Counted from the first letter of the stretch, positions 25,595-35,158 are shown. The stretch is DNA of 64,000 bases from Candidatus Scotarchaeum otlingeri (GCA_002011075.2 MTMA02000006.1:675374-739373), one strand, 5' to 3'. Program-made: numbers and translations. The notes: generated from the letters alone by a model not told the origin.

Positions 25595-26451
25595 TCAATA
25601 ATCACCTCCTTTATTAACCTCTCATATTTACCTAAAAATTCTGTATTTTCCTGATATGATATGTGTAATAACCCCATTCCATTAACTAAAGTATCTCCGA
25701 TAAAGAGCATAAATGGCTTCTCAAATTTTATTCCCTTAGCTTTTGCTTTTGGAAGTAATGCGTCTACATAGAAACTAGGCAGTATACCCCCGACTTTACC
25801 CGCCAGCAAAATCTTTCCAGATGTCATTCGTGCCCCAGCAAATGAACCTGCAGATCCATAAACAATTATAGTGCCTCCAGCCATATATGCTCCCACTAAA
25901 TTCCCAACATTTCCTTCTATGATTATGGTTCCCTTCTTCATACCCGCGCCTACATTTGTACCTGCATTGCCATGGATTAGTATCTTGCCTCCCTTCATAC
26001 CTTTTCCTGGTTTTTCACCCATAAATTTGCCTCCAACAAAATCGCCAGCATCTCCATCTATTTCGATGAACCCATCCTTCATCTTACCCCCAACCCACCC
26101 CCTAGCATTTCCATGTATATGTATCTTGCCTCCCTTCATCTTATAACCAGTTAGATAACCTATATCTCCGTTTACCTCGATCTCGCCTGCAGACATTTTA
26201 AATCCAAGCATCCTTATTTTCGAAGTACCTTCTCCCATCAGTATTATCTTTATGTTATTAGGGTTGTCGGGAGCTTCTTCAGGACCTTCAATATCAAAAA
26301 GGTCTTTAAGCCTTATTACATGGCTACCTTCATATATCTCTATATTACTGATATCACTAATTTTCTTGCCCACGAATACCTCGGGTTTTATGTCTCTTGC
26401 TTCGATAGGTACAAGAGGATTATACTTCATCGATAAAATATACTCCTCCAT
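25591..26451 (-). CDS. fwdC: Formylmethanofuran dehydrogenase subunit C
   Basis: The C subunit has the GXGXG beta-helix fold shared with the glutamate synthase C-terminal domain. Here residues about 85-220 show repeats such as MKGGKIHIHGNARGWVGGKMKDG, MKGGKILIHGNAGTNVGAGM and AGGTIIVYGSAGSFAGARM. It is a structural scaffold for the FwdA and FwdB active sites in the CO2-fixing enzyme. It starts directly after the fwdA stop codon, with GGAGGTGG just upstream. Confidence 0.96.
   Translation of the reverse strand: MEEYILSMKYNPLVPIEARDIKPEVFVGKKISDISNIEIYEGSHVIRLKDLFDIEGPEEAPDNPNNIKIILMGEGTSKIRMLGFKMSAGEIEVNGDIGYLTGYKMKGGKIHIHGNARGWVGGKMKDGFIEIDGDAGDFVGGKFMGEKPGKGMKGGKILIHGNAGTNVGAGMKKGTIIIEGNVGNLVGAYMAGGTIIVYGSAGSFAGARMTSGKILLAGKVGGILPSFYVDALLPKAKAKGIKFEKPFMLFIGDTLVNGMGLLHISYQENTEFLGKYERLIKEVIID
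25602..25609 (-). promoter_or_regulatory. Ribosome site deciding the mch TTG start
   Basis: GGAGGTGA on the minus strand lies inside the end of fwdC. It is seven bases from TTG 25594 and about 16 from ATG 25585. The spacing favours the TTG start and translational coupling with fwdC. Confidence 0.7.
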
Positions 26452-28173
26452 TTAACCACCTCCAACAATAGGTTTGACCCTAATTGCCTTAGGATTCCTA
26501 AGTTCATTTTCGCGAATTATGAAGTTATCATAGGTAACAGAATAATATGTCTTAAACTTATCCTTCACTCCTTCCACTACCTTCTTCATCAAATCTTCGG
26601 CAATCTCGGCCTTCGAATAATACGTGTAGCCATAAGTTGTCGCTATAACCTCTCCGTCTTTAACTACTATCTTCCCATCTTTAATGGTGTATTTGGCTCT
26701 TCTTAATTTCTCTGCAATAAGCTTATACTCTTTTGATAAATCAATTTCTCCAGGATTTAAGTCGTATATCGCTATATCAGCTTGTGCACCGATGCCGAGA
26801 TGCCCCTTAAATTTATCTAAACCTAGGGTTTTCGCTGGAGATGCCCTTGTCAATATCGCAATGTCATATAGGGAAAGCTCTCTATCTATAGCTGGCAATG
26901 CTGATAATGATACCGCCCTTCTATTCATCTCTTGAATAATTTCTTCACGTGCCTTATTGCTTAGTAACCAAGAGAAGACCTTTGGATATGCTGTAAATGG
27001 ACCCGCATTAGGATGGTCAGTAGTAACATATACTCTCCATAAATCCTCTGTTAATAAAAGGACTTCCAATCCTATTACCCACTGGATTGTATTCACATAA
27101 TTTTTCTTTTTATATTCATATGGCACTATCCCGGATGCCGTTTCAGCTTCGACATCAGCAAAACTCCATTTACCACGCGTCAAATGATACAATACGAATT
27201 CGAAAGGAGCATCGGCGGTCATCGTCAATGCCTTGAAGCCCGGTACGACCTGACCCAGATCAAGAGTTACATATCTATTTCTATTTAGACTCTTGGCTAT
27301 ATCTTCGCCGCCACTTCTAAGATCACTCCAGTTATCTCCCTTATAGCCTGTAAACTGCACATGGGTAATGTGTAGACTAGGCTCATCTCCTACCGCAAAT
27401 TTTTGGGCTAATTTCATTGTTTCTAATGTTGTTATATAATTACCTGGATACCCCAGTCTGTTACAGTGGACATGTATTTGATGTGGAAGATTAAGATATT
27501 CAGAAGCCTTACCCACCATCTCTATTAGGTCTCTAGGTCTAAGACTATAGCCCGGGATATAGTCATCAATATCCAGACACATCTTTCCATATAACCATGC
27601 CACATCTGAGCCCGGATCCACTAGTTTAAGAGCATAACCCTTTGTACTATCAAGTATCCATGCATAATACGCAGCTAATACTTCAACATCTCCCTTTTCT
27701 GCATAATCAAGGCCTATCCAGTTGGAGTCGACTAGAATATAAGTCATTTTATCTATAATGGGGATAGCGTCCATCTCCTCATGAGTATGGCGGGCTTTTA
27801 GTGGAGGCGAGGCGGCTTCCGCTACAGTTGTATACCCCATTTCCGCATAACAATACCCTATTTTGAATACGTTTGGTACGGCGACACCGGTCTGCGCTCT
27901 TCTATAAGGCAGTTTTCCAGGAATATTGGAGAGATAATGGTCTTCGGGCTTAATCAATCTACCTGTCGAGACCTTGGGACCCGCTATATGTGAATGTATA
28001 TCTATTCCTCCAGGCATAACAACCATATTCTTAGCGTCTATCACCCTAGCCTTTCTCTGGTCAATTTCGGATGGATCGACTATTTTGCCTTGCCTTACAC
28101 CAATATCCATTACATCGCCATTGATATTGTTTAAAGGATCATACACATATCCATTTTTGATCAACAAATCCAT
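26452..28173 (-). CDS. fwdA: Formylmethanofuran dehydrogenase subunit A (amidohydrolase)
   Basis: FwdA transfers formate, made by FwdB from CO2, onto the amine of methanofuran at a binuclear zinc site. The amidohydrolase motif DIHSHIAGPKV gives zinc ligands His60 and His62. Other conserved blocks are HVHCNRLGYPGNY, HITHVQFTGYKG and TTDHPNAGPFTAYP. Length (573) is typical. Lys and Asp metal ligands are expected in the central region, but I did not assign each one. It is packed without gaps between fwdDB and fwdC. Confidence 0.97.
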   Translation of the reverse strand: MDLLIKNGYVYDPLNNINGDVMDIGVRQGKIVDPSEIDQRKARVIDAKNMVVMPGGIDIHSHIAGPKVSTGRLIKPEDHYLSNIPGKLPYRRAQTGVAVPNVFKIGYCYAEMGYTTVAEAASPPLKARHTHEEMDAIPIIDKMTYILVDSNWIGLDYAEKGDVEVLAAYYAWILDSTKGYALKLVDPGSDVAWLYGKMCLDIDDYIPGYSLRPRDLIEMVGKASEYLNLPHQIHVHCNRLGYPGNYITTLETMKLAQKFAVGDEPSLHITHVQFTGYKGDNWSDLRSGGEDIAKSLNRNRYVTLDLGQVVPGFKALTMTADAPFEFVLYHLTRGKWSFADVEAETASGIVPYEYKKKNYVNTIQWVIGLEVLLLTEDLWRVYVTTDHPNAGPFTAYPKVFSWLLSNKAREEIIQEMNRRAVSLSALPAIDRELSLYDIAILTRASPAKTLGLDKFKGHLGIGAQADIAIYDLNPGEIDLSKEYKLIAEKLRRAKYTIKDGKIVVKDGEVIATTYGYTYYSKAEIAEDLMKKVVEGVKDKFKTYYSVTYDNFIIRENELRNPKAIRVKPIVGGG

Positions 28174-29913
28174 CTACATCAACCCCCTCTCCTTCATAAC
28201 ACCCTCCAATATTTTCTTAAGAATCTCTAGGTCTGTGGGCACTCCCTCAGGAGGCTCAACTATCTTCCTTAGCCTAATAGCAACTCCATCCATCCTATAT
28301 GCTGTTCCCTCCGATTCTATCCCCATCATAGTAGTAGGAATAATTACATCCGCTATTGTTGTCGTTAATGACCACTTGGGATCTATAACTATTACAGGTA
28401 TTTTCGATAGATGCTCGATTGCTTTCTGAGGGAAGTGGGCGACTGGGTCGCTTGCAATTATCAACGCCGCATCTACTTCTCCATGCATCAATAAATCGGG
28501 GGTTGTCGTGAATCCTGGAATCATTCTTGGGAATTTCCGTGAAAATTCTATGGAATATGGATAACCGCTGCTCCAAAGCATGGCTTCATTAGAACCAGTT
28601 ACATTATAATGTCCCCTCATCGGTATCATAACAAACCTGGTCCACTCGTTTAGATCATGGGCGAGTTTTATTAATTCCTGTATTGTTCTGAACTTAGCTC
28701 CTGTCATGGTTAAGCCCATTCCTATAAAGAAGGCACCGTATCTCGCTGTCTTCATAATCTCTATTAATTCATATAATTTGTCAAGGGATACACCAGCTAC
28801 ATTATCCGTCTCTATCTCTATATCTTTCAATAACATTCTCAATGCGGTGACTAACTCAAAATCTTTTTCAGGCTCTATTTGGATAAATATATCTGCTTGT
28901 TTTGCAGTTGCAGTCTTCCTGACATCTATAACAATTATTTTCCTTTCCTTTCTCCCTTTAACTATCTTTCCTTCAGGAATTATCCATCTAGCAAAATGGT
29001 TGGGATGAGCATGCACCGCGTTTGAACCCCAAAAGATTATGACATCCACAAAATGTTTTACCAATCCTAATGTTGCCCTCGCTGTGCCTACCTCCTGGGC
29101 AGCCAGTGCAGTGGGGCCATGGCACATTACCGTCGTGTTATCTATTACTCCTCCTAAAACCTCCGCTAGTTCTATACCTATTTCCGTAGCCTGTGTAGAT
29201 GTATTTGACCATCCATATAAAAGTGGATATTTAGATTTAGAAAGGATTTCTATTGTCTTTTCGATAGCTTCTTCTAAGGTAGCCTCTCGCAACTTTCCAT
29301 CATCACTTCTTATCATCGGCTTCAGTATCCTATGTCTATGATAATTTAGCAATTTTGCATTTGATATTGCACATCCTCCTTTAACTCTTTTAATCCTCTC
29401 CCCCTCTAGCGATATCTCTAAGTAGTCACATAGTTCCCCACAAAATGTGCATACAACATCTTTCACTATACATGTCTCACCAGCCTTTAAAGGTCTATCT
29501 ATAGGTTGAATATCGAATTCCTTGACTCCATACCTTCTCAAAATGTCCTTTAGACTCGTTATTTCCTCCTCAGTAGGTAAAATCAAGACATCTACCCCTT
29601 TAAGTTTTGGCATCCCCGTACTCTCGGTTTCAGGGTCTACAAGAATGTTAGCCCATGGCCCCATCGGAATGAAGACGGTCCCCTCTTGTACTGAATCACT
29701 GGCTTTCACCGGTAAAACTATATGTCCATATTTCCCTTCGACTCGGCATCGATCCGATATACCTAGCCTCTCTATATCTATCGGGTTCATTTCAATATAT
29801 GACACAGCATCTAAGTATTTCTCCCCGAATTTTCCATCTCTCTCCATAGCGATGCCTTGAGTTAAATCCCTTCCGGTATACAATTTGAACTTATTTACCT
29901 CTATGTTTTTCAC
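28174..29913 (-). CDS. fwdDB: Fused formylmethanofuran dehydrogenase subunits D and B
   Basis: Residues about 1-140 form a FwdD-type molybdopterin-dinucleotide-binding barrel (LYTGRDLTQGIA, YIEMNPIDIERLGI, GTVFIPMGPWANILV). Residues about 145-579 are FwdB, the molybdenum/tungsten CO2 reductase. The [4Fe-4S] motif CTFCGELC lies near residue 155, and the metal-ligand Cys264 is in VMCHGPTALA, so no selenocysteine is used. In most characterised archaea fwdD and fwdB are separate genes. Here the FwdD barrel, which would normally be C-terminal in related molybdoenzymes, is joined at the N-terminus. The start is GTG after TGGTGAT. No separate fwdD is needed in this operon. Confidence 0.93.
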   Translation of the reverse strand: MKNIEVNKFKLYTGRDLTQGIAMERDGKFGEKYLDAVSYIEMNPIDIERLGISDRCRVEGKYGHIVLPVKASDSVQEGTVFIPMGPWANILVDPETESTGMPKLKGVDVLILPTEEEITSLKDILRRYGVKEFDIQPIDRPLKAGETCIVKDVVCTFCGELCDYLEISLEGERIKRVKGGCAISNAKLLNYHRHRILKPMIRSDDGKLREATLEEAIEKTIEILSKSKYPLLYGWSNTSTQATEIGIELAEVLGGVIDNTTVMCHGPTALAAQEVGTARATLGLVKHFVDVIIFWGSNAVHAHPNHFARWIIPEGKIVKGRKERKIIVIDVRKTATAKQADIFIQIEPEKDFELVTALRMLLKDIEIETDNVAGVSLDKLYELIEIMKTARYGAFFIGMGLTMTGAKFRTIQELIKLAHDLNEWTRFVMIPMRGHYNVTGSNEAMLWSSGYPYSIEFSRKFPRMIPGFTTTPDLLMHGEVDAALIIASDPVAHFPQKAIEHLSKIPVIVIDPKWSLTTTIADVIIPTTMMGIESEGTAYRMDGVAIRLRKIVEPPEGVPTDLEILKKILEGVMKERGLM

Positions 29914-29949
29914 GTTATCACCATTGTTATCAAGATAATTATTTAATAA

Positions 29950-30792
29950 TTATTTAGGTTTCTCGAGTAGTTTCTCTTTATACAGTATTGTCCCATCATC
30001 ATAGTGTGGCTTTCTAACAACAGTATCAGTTGATTTTTCTAGCTCCCTAGCTTCATCAGCGAGGCCAGCCGCTATCCTCATCATCTCATGCGCAGATGCT
30101 ACTAAGGGTATATATCTCTCTTTTTCATGAACCTTAAAGCATCCCTCAGTTGTTACATCTGCAACTCTCCTAGCGATCTCGAAGGCAGCCATCGCCTTTA
30201 CTCTTGCATATGGATTCTTAAATTCTCCATACTTAACTGTATTCTCCTTCTTCAAAACTAATTTCGGTAACTCAGGCTCCACTCCTCTCTTTATATCTTC
30301 GATGACCCGACTTATCTCCGTATAAATTGCTCGGAATGCTCCGGAAACTGCCAACACCTTTATAATGTCACTGTTGAATAAAGCCATCTCAATCGGATCC
30401 AAGAATTCCCTTCTTGCTCCGATCATAGCGTCGGCTGTCACTATTATATATCCAAAGCCCTTCTCGGCCAATTCCTCTACTATTTTTTTTGTCGGGGCAT
30501 CAGATAATACTATAACCCTTTTACCATGTTCCCTAAGGACTTCGCGAGCTTTTGTGGGTCCCTTTACAGTTGCATTGGGACTAGCAACAATATACAAGTC
30601 ATAATCTTCCTCTAAAGCCTTCCTTGCCAGCTCTTCACCATATTTGCTCGAAAACATTTTGGAACCAGTTGTATATACCCTGACCTCAATATCCTGCCTC
30701 TCAGCCCTTTCATCTAGTAGATACTCTAGCATTATCGATGAGCCAATGGCACCCAACTTCAATACACAAACTTTTACCACTTTATCCTCCAT
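29950..30792 (-). CDS. mtd: F420-dependent methylene-tetrahydromethanopterin dehydrogenase
   Basis: Reduces 5,10-methenyl- to 5,10-methylene-tetrahydromethanopterin with F420H2. The 280-residue sequence shows family blocks LDERAERQDIEVRV, GYIIVTADAMIGARREFLDP, IKVLAVSGAFR and IPLVASAHEMMRIAAGLADEARELEK. These match the methanogen enzyme closely. GGAGGGATG precedes the ATG. It lies second in the operon, 12 bases after ftr. Confidence 0.97.
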   Translation of the reverse strand: MEDKVVKVCVLKLGAIGSSIMLEYLLDERAERQDIEVRVYTTGSKMFSSKYGEELARKALEEDYDLYIVASPNATVKGPTKAREVLREHGKRVIVLSDAPTKKIVEELAEKGFGYIIVTADAMIGARREFLDPIEMALFNSDIIKVLAVSGAFRAIYTEISRVIEDIKRGVEPELPKLVLKKENTVKYGEFKNPYARVKAMAAFEIARRVADVTTEGCFKVHEKERYIPLVASAHEMMRIAAGLADEARELEKSTDTVVRKPHYDDGTILYKEKLLEKPK

Positions 30793-30804
30793 AACACATC
30801 CCTC

Positions 30805-31731
30805 CTATACATCTATATTCATATTCTTAACCTTCTCAATCGATTCATGTAATCTTATATGGTATGGCCCAAGCCTCCCCCCATAATTCCCTGCATCTAT
30901 CTTCACAACACCGTCTACAGAAGCAGCGGCCTTTATAGCTATACCCATAGCCTCCTGTACATCTTCTAGAGTTAATCCATTTATTACAATTTCAAGAACA
31001 CTATTTACCTCCGGGGGAAGCCGTGTATCCTCAACTATATCCTTTAAAGTCGGACAGTAATAATGATTAGTCGATGCCCCTAGTCGACTATATTTTAATG
31101 AACCAACTTTTGAACCAGATCTAACTATTCCGCCGGGGAATGGCGTAATTACATGCTTTCCATATTTGAATATAGCTTTTATACTCTTCTCCGCAGCTTC
31201 AAGTCCAGCACTATGTGTCTTCGCCAATATTAATATATTTCCTCCCGCTACACCCTTTAGGACTCCAAAGCTATCTTCAACTATGAATTCTCCCTCCATT
31301 ACAGGAATCCTCCATATTTTTCTGCCATTGAGAGCGTCTTCTTTTTCAAATCCATCTCCAAATTTAGAGATAGCCCCTCCTACTTTCATTCTTCTTCTAA
31401 CCTTAGGTAGCCCGTCGAATGCCGCTGTAGTCGGACATGTCAATATACACTGACCAACTCTCGCCAATACCTGGAATTTCAAATTCATAGGATCTCTGTG
31501 ATATAGCTGGACTAAGCAGCCTATCCTCCCGTCAGGTGTTGTACTTGGTGATACAACTTTCTCTATACCTCCCTCGGCCGGAGACATTATTATAGATGTT
31601 GCAAAACCCGTCGCTTCTCTCGCGGCAATCAATGCCCACTTCTTATTCTCCGCAGTTATTAGAAATCTTGTAGCATACATGGGGAAGGCTTCAGCAAAAG
31701 TGTCTTCAATAAAAACATTACCTATATACAT
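30805..31731 (-). CDS. ftr: Formylmethanofuran:tetrahydromethanopterin formyltransferase
   Basis: Moves the formyl group from methanofuran to tetrahydromethanopterin. The N-terminus IEDTFAEAFPMYATRFLITA and blocks CLVQLYHRDP and RVGQCILTCPTTAAFDGLP are diagnostic, and the length (308) fits. It is the first gene of the ftr-mtd-fwdDB-fwdA-fwdC-mch operon. GGAGGGGG lies three bases before the ATG, and a TATA element lies about 70 bases upstream. Confidence 0.97.
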   Translation of the reverse strand: MYIGNVFIEDTFAEAFPMYATRFLITAENKKWALIAAREATGFATSIIMSPAEGGIEKVVSPSTTPDGRIGCLVQLYHRDPMNLKFQVLARVGQCILTCPTTAAFDGLPKVRRRMKVGGAISKFGDGFEKEDALNGRKIWRIPVMEGEFIVEDSFGVLKGVAGGNILILAKTHSAGLEAAEKSIKAIFKYGKHVITPFPGGIVRSGSKVGSLKYSRLGASTNHYYCPTLKDIVEDTRLPPEVNSVLEIVINGLTLEDVQEAMGIAIKAAASVDGVVKIDAGNYGGRLGPYHIRLHESIEKVKNMNIDV

Positions 31732-31798
31732 TATCCCCCTCCAAGCAAAATCTACAATATCATAATATTAGGATTAGTCGAAATAAAGAGTATGTTAG

Positions 31799-31811
31799 AT
31801 TTATATATACT
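31799..31811 (-). promoter_or_regulatory. TATA box candidate of the ftr operon
   Basis: The minus strand reads TAGTATATATAAA here, a strong archaeal TATA match about 70-80 bases before the ftr start. The element is nearly symmetric (TTTATATATA on the plus strand), so it could also serve the divergent mfnD-like gene, though that would leave a leader of about 80 bases. Confidence 0.5.
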
Positions 31812-31874
31812 ATTTCTAAATATGAAGTGATAAGGCTAAACCATTTCTCCCGTTCCTTAACCATAATTGACATA

Positions 31875-31900
31875 AAATACTAATTTCGATATTAGTATTT
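31875..31900. repeat. Perfect 10-bp inverted repeat upstream of the mfnD-like gene
   Basis: AAATACTAAT (31875-31884) and ATTAGTATTT (31891-31900) are exact reverse complements separated by TTCGAT. The repeat ends 14 bases before the ATG of the mfnD-like gene and overlaps the likely core promoter (CATAAAATAC). It is the longest perfect dyad I noticed in the intergenic DNA and is a good operator candidate. Confidence 0.6.
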
Positions 31901-31914
31901 AGTAATTGTATACT

Positions 31915-33078
31915 ATGAAGCTATTAGTATTTGAAGCTTTAACATCGGGATATATAAGAAACAGGGATTCGAGTATTATGGCGGAAGCTTTGGCTATGTT
32001 AAAAGCGGTCGTAAATGATTTCTATAAGATGGGTCTAGATGTTTCAGTAGTTATAAATAAGGAACTATTGGGGTATTCTTATGGTCTTCAGGGGAATATT
32101 ATTAAAGTCGATAAACTAGACATATCTATTCTTAAAAGACTAGCCATAAGATTCGATTATACCTATATTATCGCCCCTGAGGCCGACGGGATATATAGTA
32201 ATTTATTATCAAATCTAGAAGGCCTTCACCTCAATCCAGAAGTCGACGCCATCAATCAGGTTATTAATAAAGAAAAGCTGTATAATAATCTCCGATCTAA
32301 GGGGTTCTATGTACCTTCTGAATATCCTATTGATAATGAATCATTTTCGAAATCAGTGAGTCCCTTAATAATTAAACCTAAAATCGGAATAGGATGTGAA
32401 GGTATGAGGTTAGTTACATATTTAGATCAATTTAAAGATAATCTTTCTTCACTTGATACCGAAAATTTTATTATTCAGGAATTTATCCCAGGAATCCCAT
32501 CGAGTATCTCCTTAGTAACAGATGGCTCAACTGTAATACCTCTATCCATAAATAGACAGTTCATTAGATATAGACCCCCAGGGTATTTTGGTGGATATAC
32601 CCCTCTAGACCTCCCTATTGAAATAAATATATTCAAGCTATCTGAGAAAATTATGAGGTTATACCCCCAGCTTAAAGGATATGTAGGTATAGACCTTGTA
32701 ATTAGCAATGATAAGGTATATATTATGGAGATTAACCCTAGGCTCACTGTATCATATGTAGGTCTTTCTCATATAATTGATATAAATCCCGCTAAGCTCA
32801 TCATAAATGCATCCATAAATAAATTAGATCATTATGTTCCCCGATACATAAAGTCCGCATATTTTCATAAAACTAGGGTAGAGGGAAACCTCATGTTAAT
32901 CAATAAAGTAGGGTACAGGGATATAGAGGTATTCACTCCCCCTATCCCCATCGAAAACAAAAGACTAGGCTTCTCATTTATTTTATCAACAGGAGAGACT
33001 GTTGAAGAAGCTAAACTAAAATATGTTAAATTTATTGAAAAAGCCAACGCTGTTTCTGGATTAAAAACTCATCCCTAA
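31915..33078 (+). CDS. mfnD: ATP-grasp ligase, probable tyramine-glutamate ligase (MfnD-like)
   Basis: MfnD joins glutamate to tyramine in methanofuran synthesis. The 387-residue protein begins KLLVFEALTSGYI and has ATP-grasp features: SPLIIKPKIGIGCEGM (ATP loop, about residue 150), FIIQEFIPGIPSS, GYVGIDLVISNDKVYIMEINPRLTVSYVGL (metal site). I chose ATG at 31915 over a TTG three codons upstream. It is divergent from ftr, whose product uses methanofuran, which supports the assignment. Another carboxylate-amine ligase role is possible. Confidence 0.75.
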   Translation: MKLLVFEALTSGYIRNRDSSIMAEALAMLKAVVNDFYKMGLDVSVVINKELLGYSYGLQGNIIKVDKLDISILKRLAIRFDYTYIIAPEADGIYSNLLSNLEGLHLNPEVDAINQVINKEKLYNNLRSKGFYVPSEYPIDNESFSKSVSPLIIKPKIGIGCEGMRLVTYLDQFKDNLSSLDTENFIIQEFIPGIPSSISLVTDGSTVIPLSINRQFIRYRPPGYFGGYTPLDLPIEINIFKLSEKIMRLYPQLKGYVGIDLVISNDKVYIMEINPRLTVSYVGLSHIIDINPAKLIINASINKLDHYVPRYIKSAYFHKTRVEGNLMLINKVGYRDIEVFTPPIPIENKRLGFSFILSTGETVEEAKLKYVKFIEKANAVSGLKTHP

Positions 33079-33085
33079 AGCATAA

Positions 33086-34099
33086 TTATGGTCTATAACC
33101 ATTTAATAAAGCAACGAATATTGTTGTAGCTGTAATATCTGCTGTTGTACCTGGATTTAATCTCTCTGCAGCTAGATCCTCATCTAGTTTAAATATCATA
33201 TCCTTTCCTTCCTTACTTGACAAGCCACCCGCCTTAAGTATATCATCCGCTCTCTTTGCGATTTCATTTGACTTCTTCATACCAACTTTTACAGCTAACG
33301 ACACATCATCGACAAACCTCAACCCATATTTCCGTGCTATAAATGTATCAGGGTGCTTAGACAGTAAAACTAGGAATGTATGAACTATGGCTATATTGAT
33401 ATCACCTGTTTCATCCAAGGCTTTTACAAAATAGGGATATCCCTCGCTACATACGATTTTCAAATTCCTAACCATTTCTTGGGACACTAGATCCCATGAA
33501 CTTGACATCTTCATCAACTGATAGAGAGTATATTCCTTATCTCTTATCTCTAGCGATATATCTTCTTCGCCAATATCAGGGAGATGTGTTAACTTCCCTA
33601 GCCCCCCCATGTTTGAGATCTCGACCGCTCTAGTTACGGCTAATGCGTCTTCGACGGTAGTTGCTCTCATGACTTTACCGAATTCCTTTCGTATGGAAGT
33701 AATATCTGTTTTTCCTCTTGCCTTATTTATCCCTGCAGAGATGGATAAAGGTATAAATAGCATAGTCGTACCTAAATGGGTATTCCCACCTGTATGCCAT
33801 TCTTTACTATATTTAATACCTTTTAGTATCAATTCACCTAGACCAAGCTGACCGTAATTTAATTTGCCTTCCACTACCTCTATACCTCGAGAGGCCGCCT
33901 CACGTATCGCAAGGCCAATCCCTACAGATCCGGCGATGAAATGTTCGAATCTCGTATCAGGAAAATCCCTAAGCCTATGGACATTACCTGGCTTAGGGTA
34001 TGCAGAAACCTCTAGGGCAGCTGCCAACTGAGCCGATATCATTATTTCATCCACTATATTTCCAGAGTTATTATTTTTCTTCTTCATATCACAGACCAC
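33086..34099 (-). CDS. CitG/MdcB-like (triphosphoribosyl-dephospho-CoA synthase family) protein
   Basis: The 337-residue, mostly helical protein shows the CitG-family blocks ALEVSAYPKPGNVHR and TGGNTHLGTTMLFIPLSIS, with a later HPDTFIARKYG segment. Bacterial CitG makes the prosthetic-group precursor of citrate lyase, but no citrate lyase is seen here. Homologues recur near archaeal methanopterin genes, and here it lies beside mptA. It may use a similar triphosphate/ribose chemistry in cofactor synthesis, which is inference. The start is GTG at 34099 or ATG at 34087. Confidence 0.75.
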   Translation of the reverse strand: MVCDMKKKNNNSGNIVDEIMISAQLAAALEVSAYPKPGNVHRLRDFPDTRFEHFIAGSVGIGLAIREAASRGIEVVEGKLNYGQLGLGELILKGIKYSKEWHTGGNTHLGTTMLFIPLSISAGINKARGKTDITSIRKEFGKVMRATTVEDALAVTRAVEISNMGGLGKLTHLPDIGEEDISLEIRDKEYTLYQLMKMSSSWDLVSQEMVRNLKIVCSEGYPYFVKALDETGDINIAIVHTFLVLLSKHPDTFIARKYGLRFVDDVSLAVKVGMKKSNEIAKRADDILKAGGLSSKEGKDMIFKLDEDLAAERLNPGTTADITATTIFVALLNGYRP

Positions 34100-34219
34100 A
34101 TATTATTTAGCTACTTATTAATAATTTTTTAGCTTCTTAAACATATAAAAGCCTTTGGAATTAGAATTTTTATTGTAACTCGTTTATTAAAAACCTAAAT
34201 CCTTATGATTAGAAGATAA

Positions 34220-35158
34220 TTATGGTAATACGCCTACTATATCTTTTAATTGTTTTATCGTGCAGTTTAGATATGCCACTAAATCATGTTGATGTATACT
34301 TTCCATGCTTCTAATAGAGAATCTGGCTATAGCATCATCCGGTAAGTCACCTAATTCCTCGACTATCCTCTTCGCCATATTTCTTATAGCGTCCTCTGCA
34401 AATAATGGCTTCTCTAAAGCTTCTAATATAACTTCAGCTTCATCTTCCCTCTTCAATAGCTCATATGTCTTGGAACTCATCGATTCACGTGCAATATCGA
34501 TTAACTCCAAAGCGTTAACTTCATAATCCGGCGTAAGCTCCAGTAATAATCGGGCGTATGCCCTCTGTAGATGCGTAGCCTTCGGCATTTTATTAAGGAC
34601 CTCATCAGGTATTCCTTTATCTATCAACCTCTTTTTCTTTATTAAATCAAATAGAGTACGCTGTGCACTAGGACATGCTGTAATACCCGCAACCTCAACA
34701 CCCACTATCTTCTTTTCAACTATAATTTTATCATTATATCTCTTAGCTATTGCACGGCCAATTAAACTAGCCCTTTCATAACTTATCTTCTCGGTTTTTG
34801 GAGTTTTCTGAGCATAAATTATAAGACTTTTCATATGCACTTCAGAACTGGATGCATATGGATGTCGCTCAAGGAGCTCTCTTGAGATATTTATAGCTAA
34901 TTCCTCGATCTTCATCTCCTTTCCTACATACTCGCTGAATATATCCATTATTGACTCATAATTTCTAGATGCATGGATCCCTTTATAATGCGCTGGGAGA
35001 TCGATATAGGCATTGACCCTAGTATTTGCTAGTATTTGATTATCTCCCAGGCGTATAGAGAAAGTGGGTAAATAAACATTAACAATTCCCACCCGCTTAA
35101 TATATAGGTTAATTGGCGGTTTCTCATTATTGATGTCTCTCTCATTATGTACTACCAT
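34220..35158 (-). CDS. mptA: GTP cyclohydrolase IV (MptA/FolE2)
   Basis: First enzyme of methanopterin synthesis; converts GTP to 7,8-dihydroneopterin 2',3'-cyclic phosphate in an iron-dependent reaction. The FolE2/MptA fingerprint GVEVAGITACPSAQR (about residue 155) carries the metal-binding Cys. The N-terminal DLPAHYKGIHASRNYE and the C-terminal IESIHQHD-like segment (SMESIHQHDL) fit the family. Length (312) is typical. A TATA-like ATTATATTATA lies about 30-40 bases upstream on the minus strand. The gene for the next step (MptB) is not in the window. Confidence 0.93.
   Translation of the reverse strand: MVVHNERDINNEKPPINLYIKRVGIVNVYLPTFSIRLGDNQILANTRVNAYIDLPAHYKGIHASRNYESIMDIFSEYVGKEMKIEELAINISRELLERHPYASSSEVHMKSLIIYAQKTPKTEKISYERASLIGRAIAKRYNDKIIVEKKIVGVEVAGITACPSAQRTLFDLIKKKRLIDKGIPDEVLNKMPKATHLQRAYARLLLELTPDYEVNALELIDIARESMSSKTYELLKREDEAEVILEALEKPLFAEDAIRNMAKRIVEELGDLPDDAIARFSIRSMESIHQHDLVAYLNCTIKQLKDIVGVLP

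Noticed and set aside
25871-26146. Open frame opposite fwdC with a repetitive Pro/Phe-rich product
   Set aside because: It is the antisense image of the GXGXG repeats in fwdC and has no ribosome site.
28174-29913. Selenocysteine in FwdB
   Set aside because: The metal-ligand position is a normal TGC cysteine codon and no in-frame TGA occurs in the gene.
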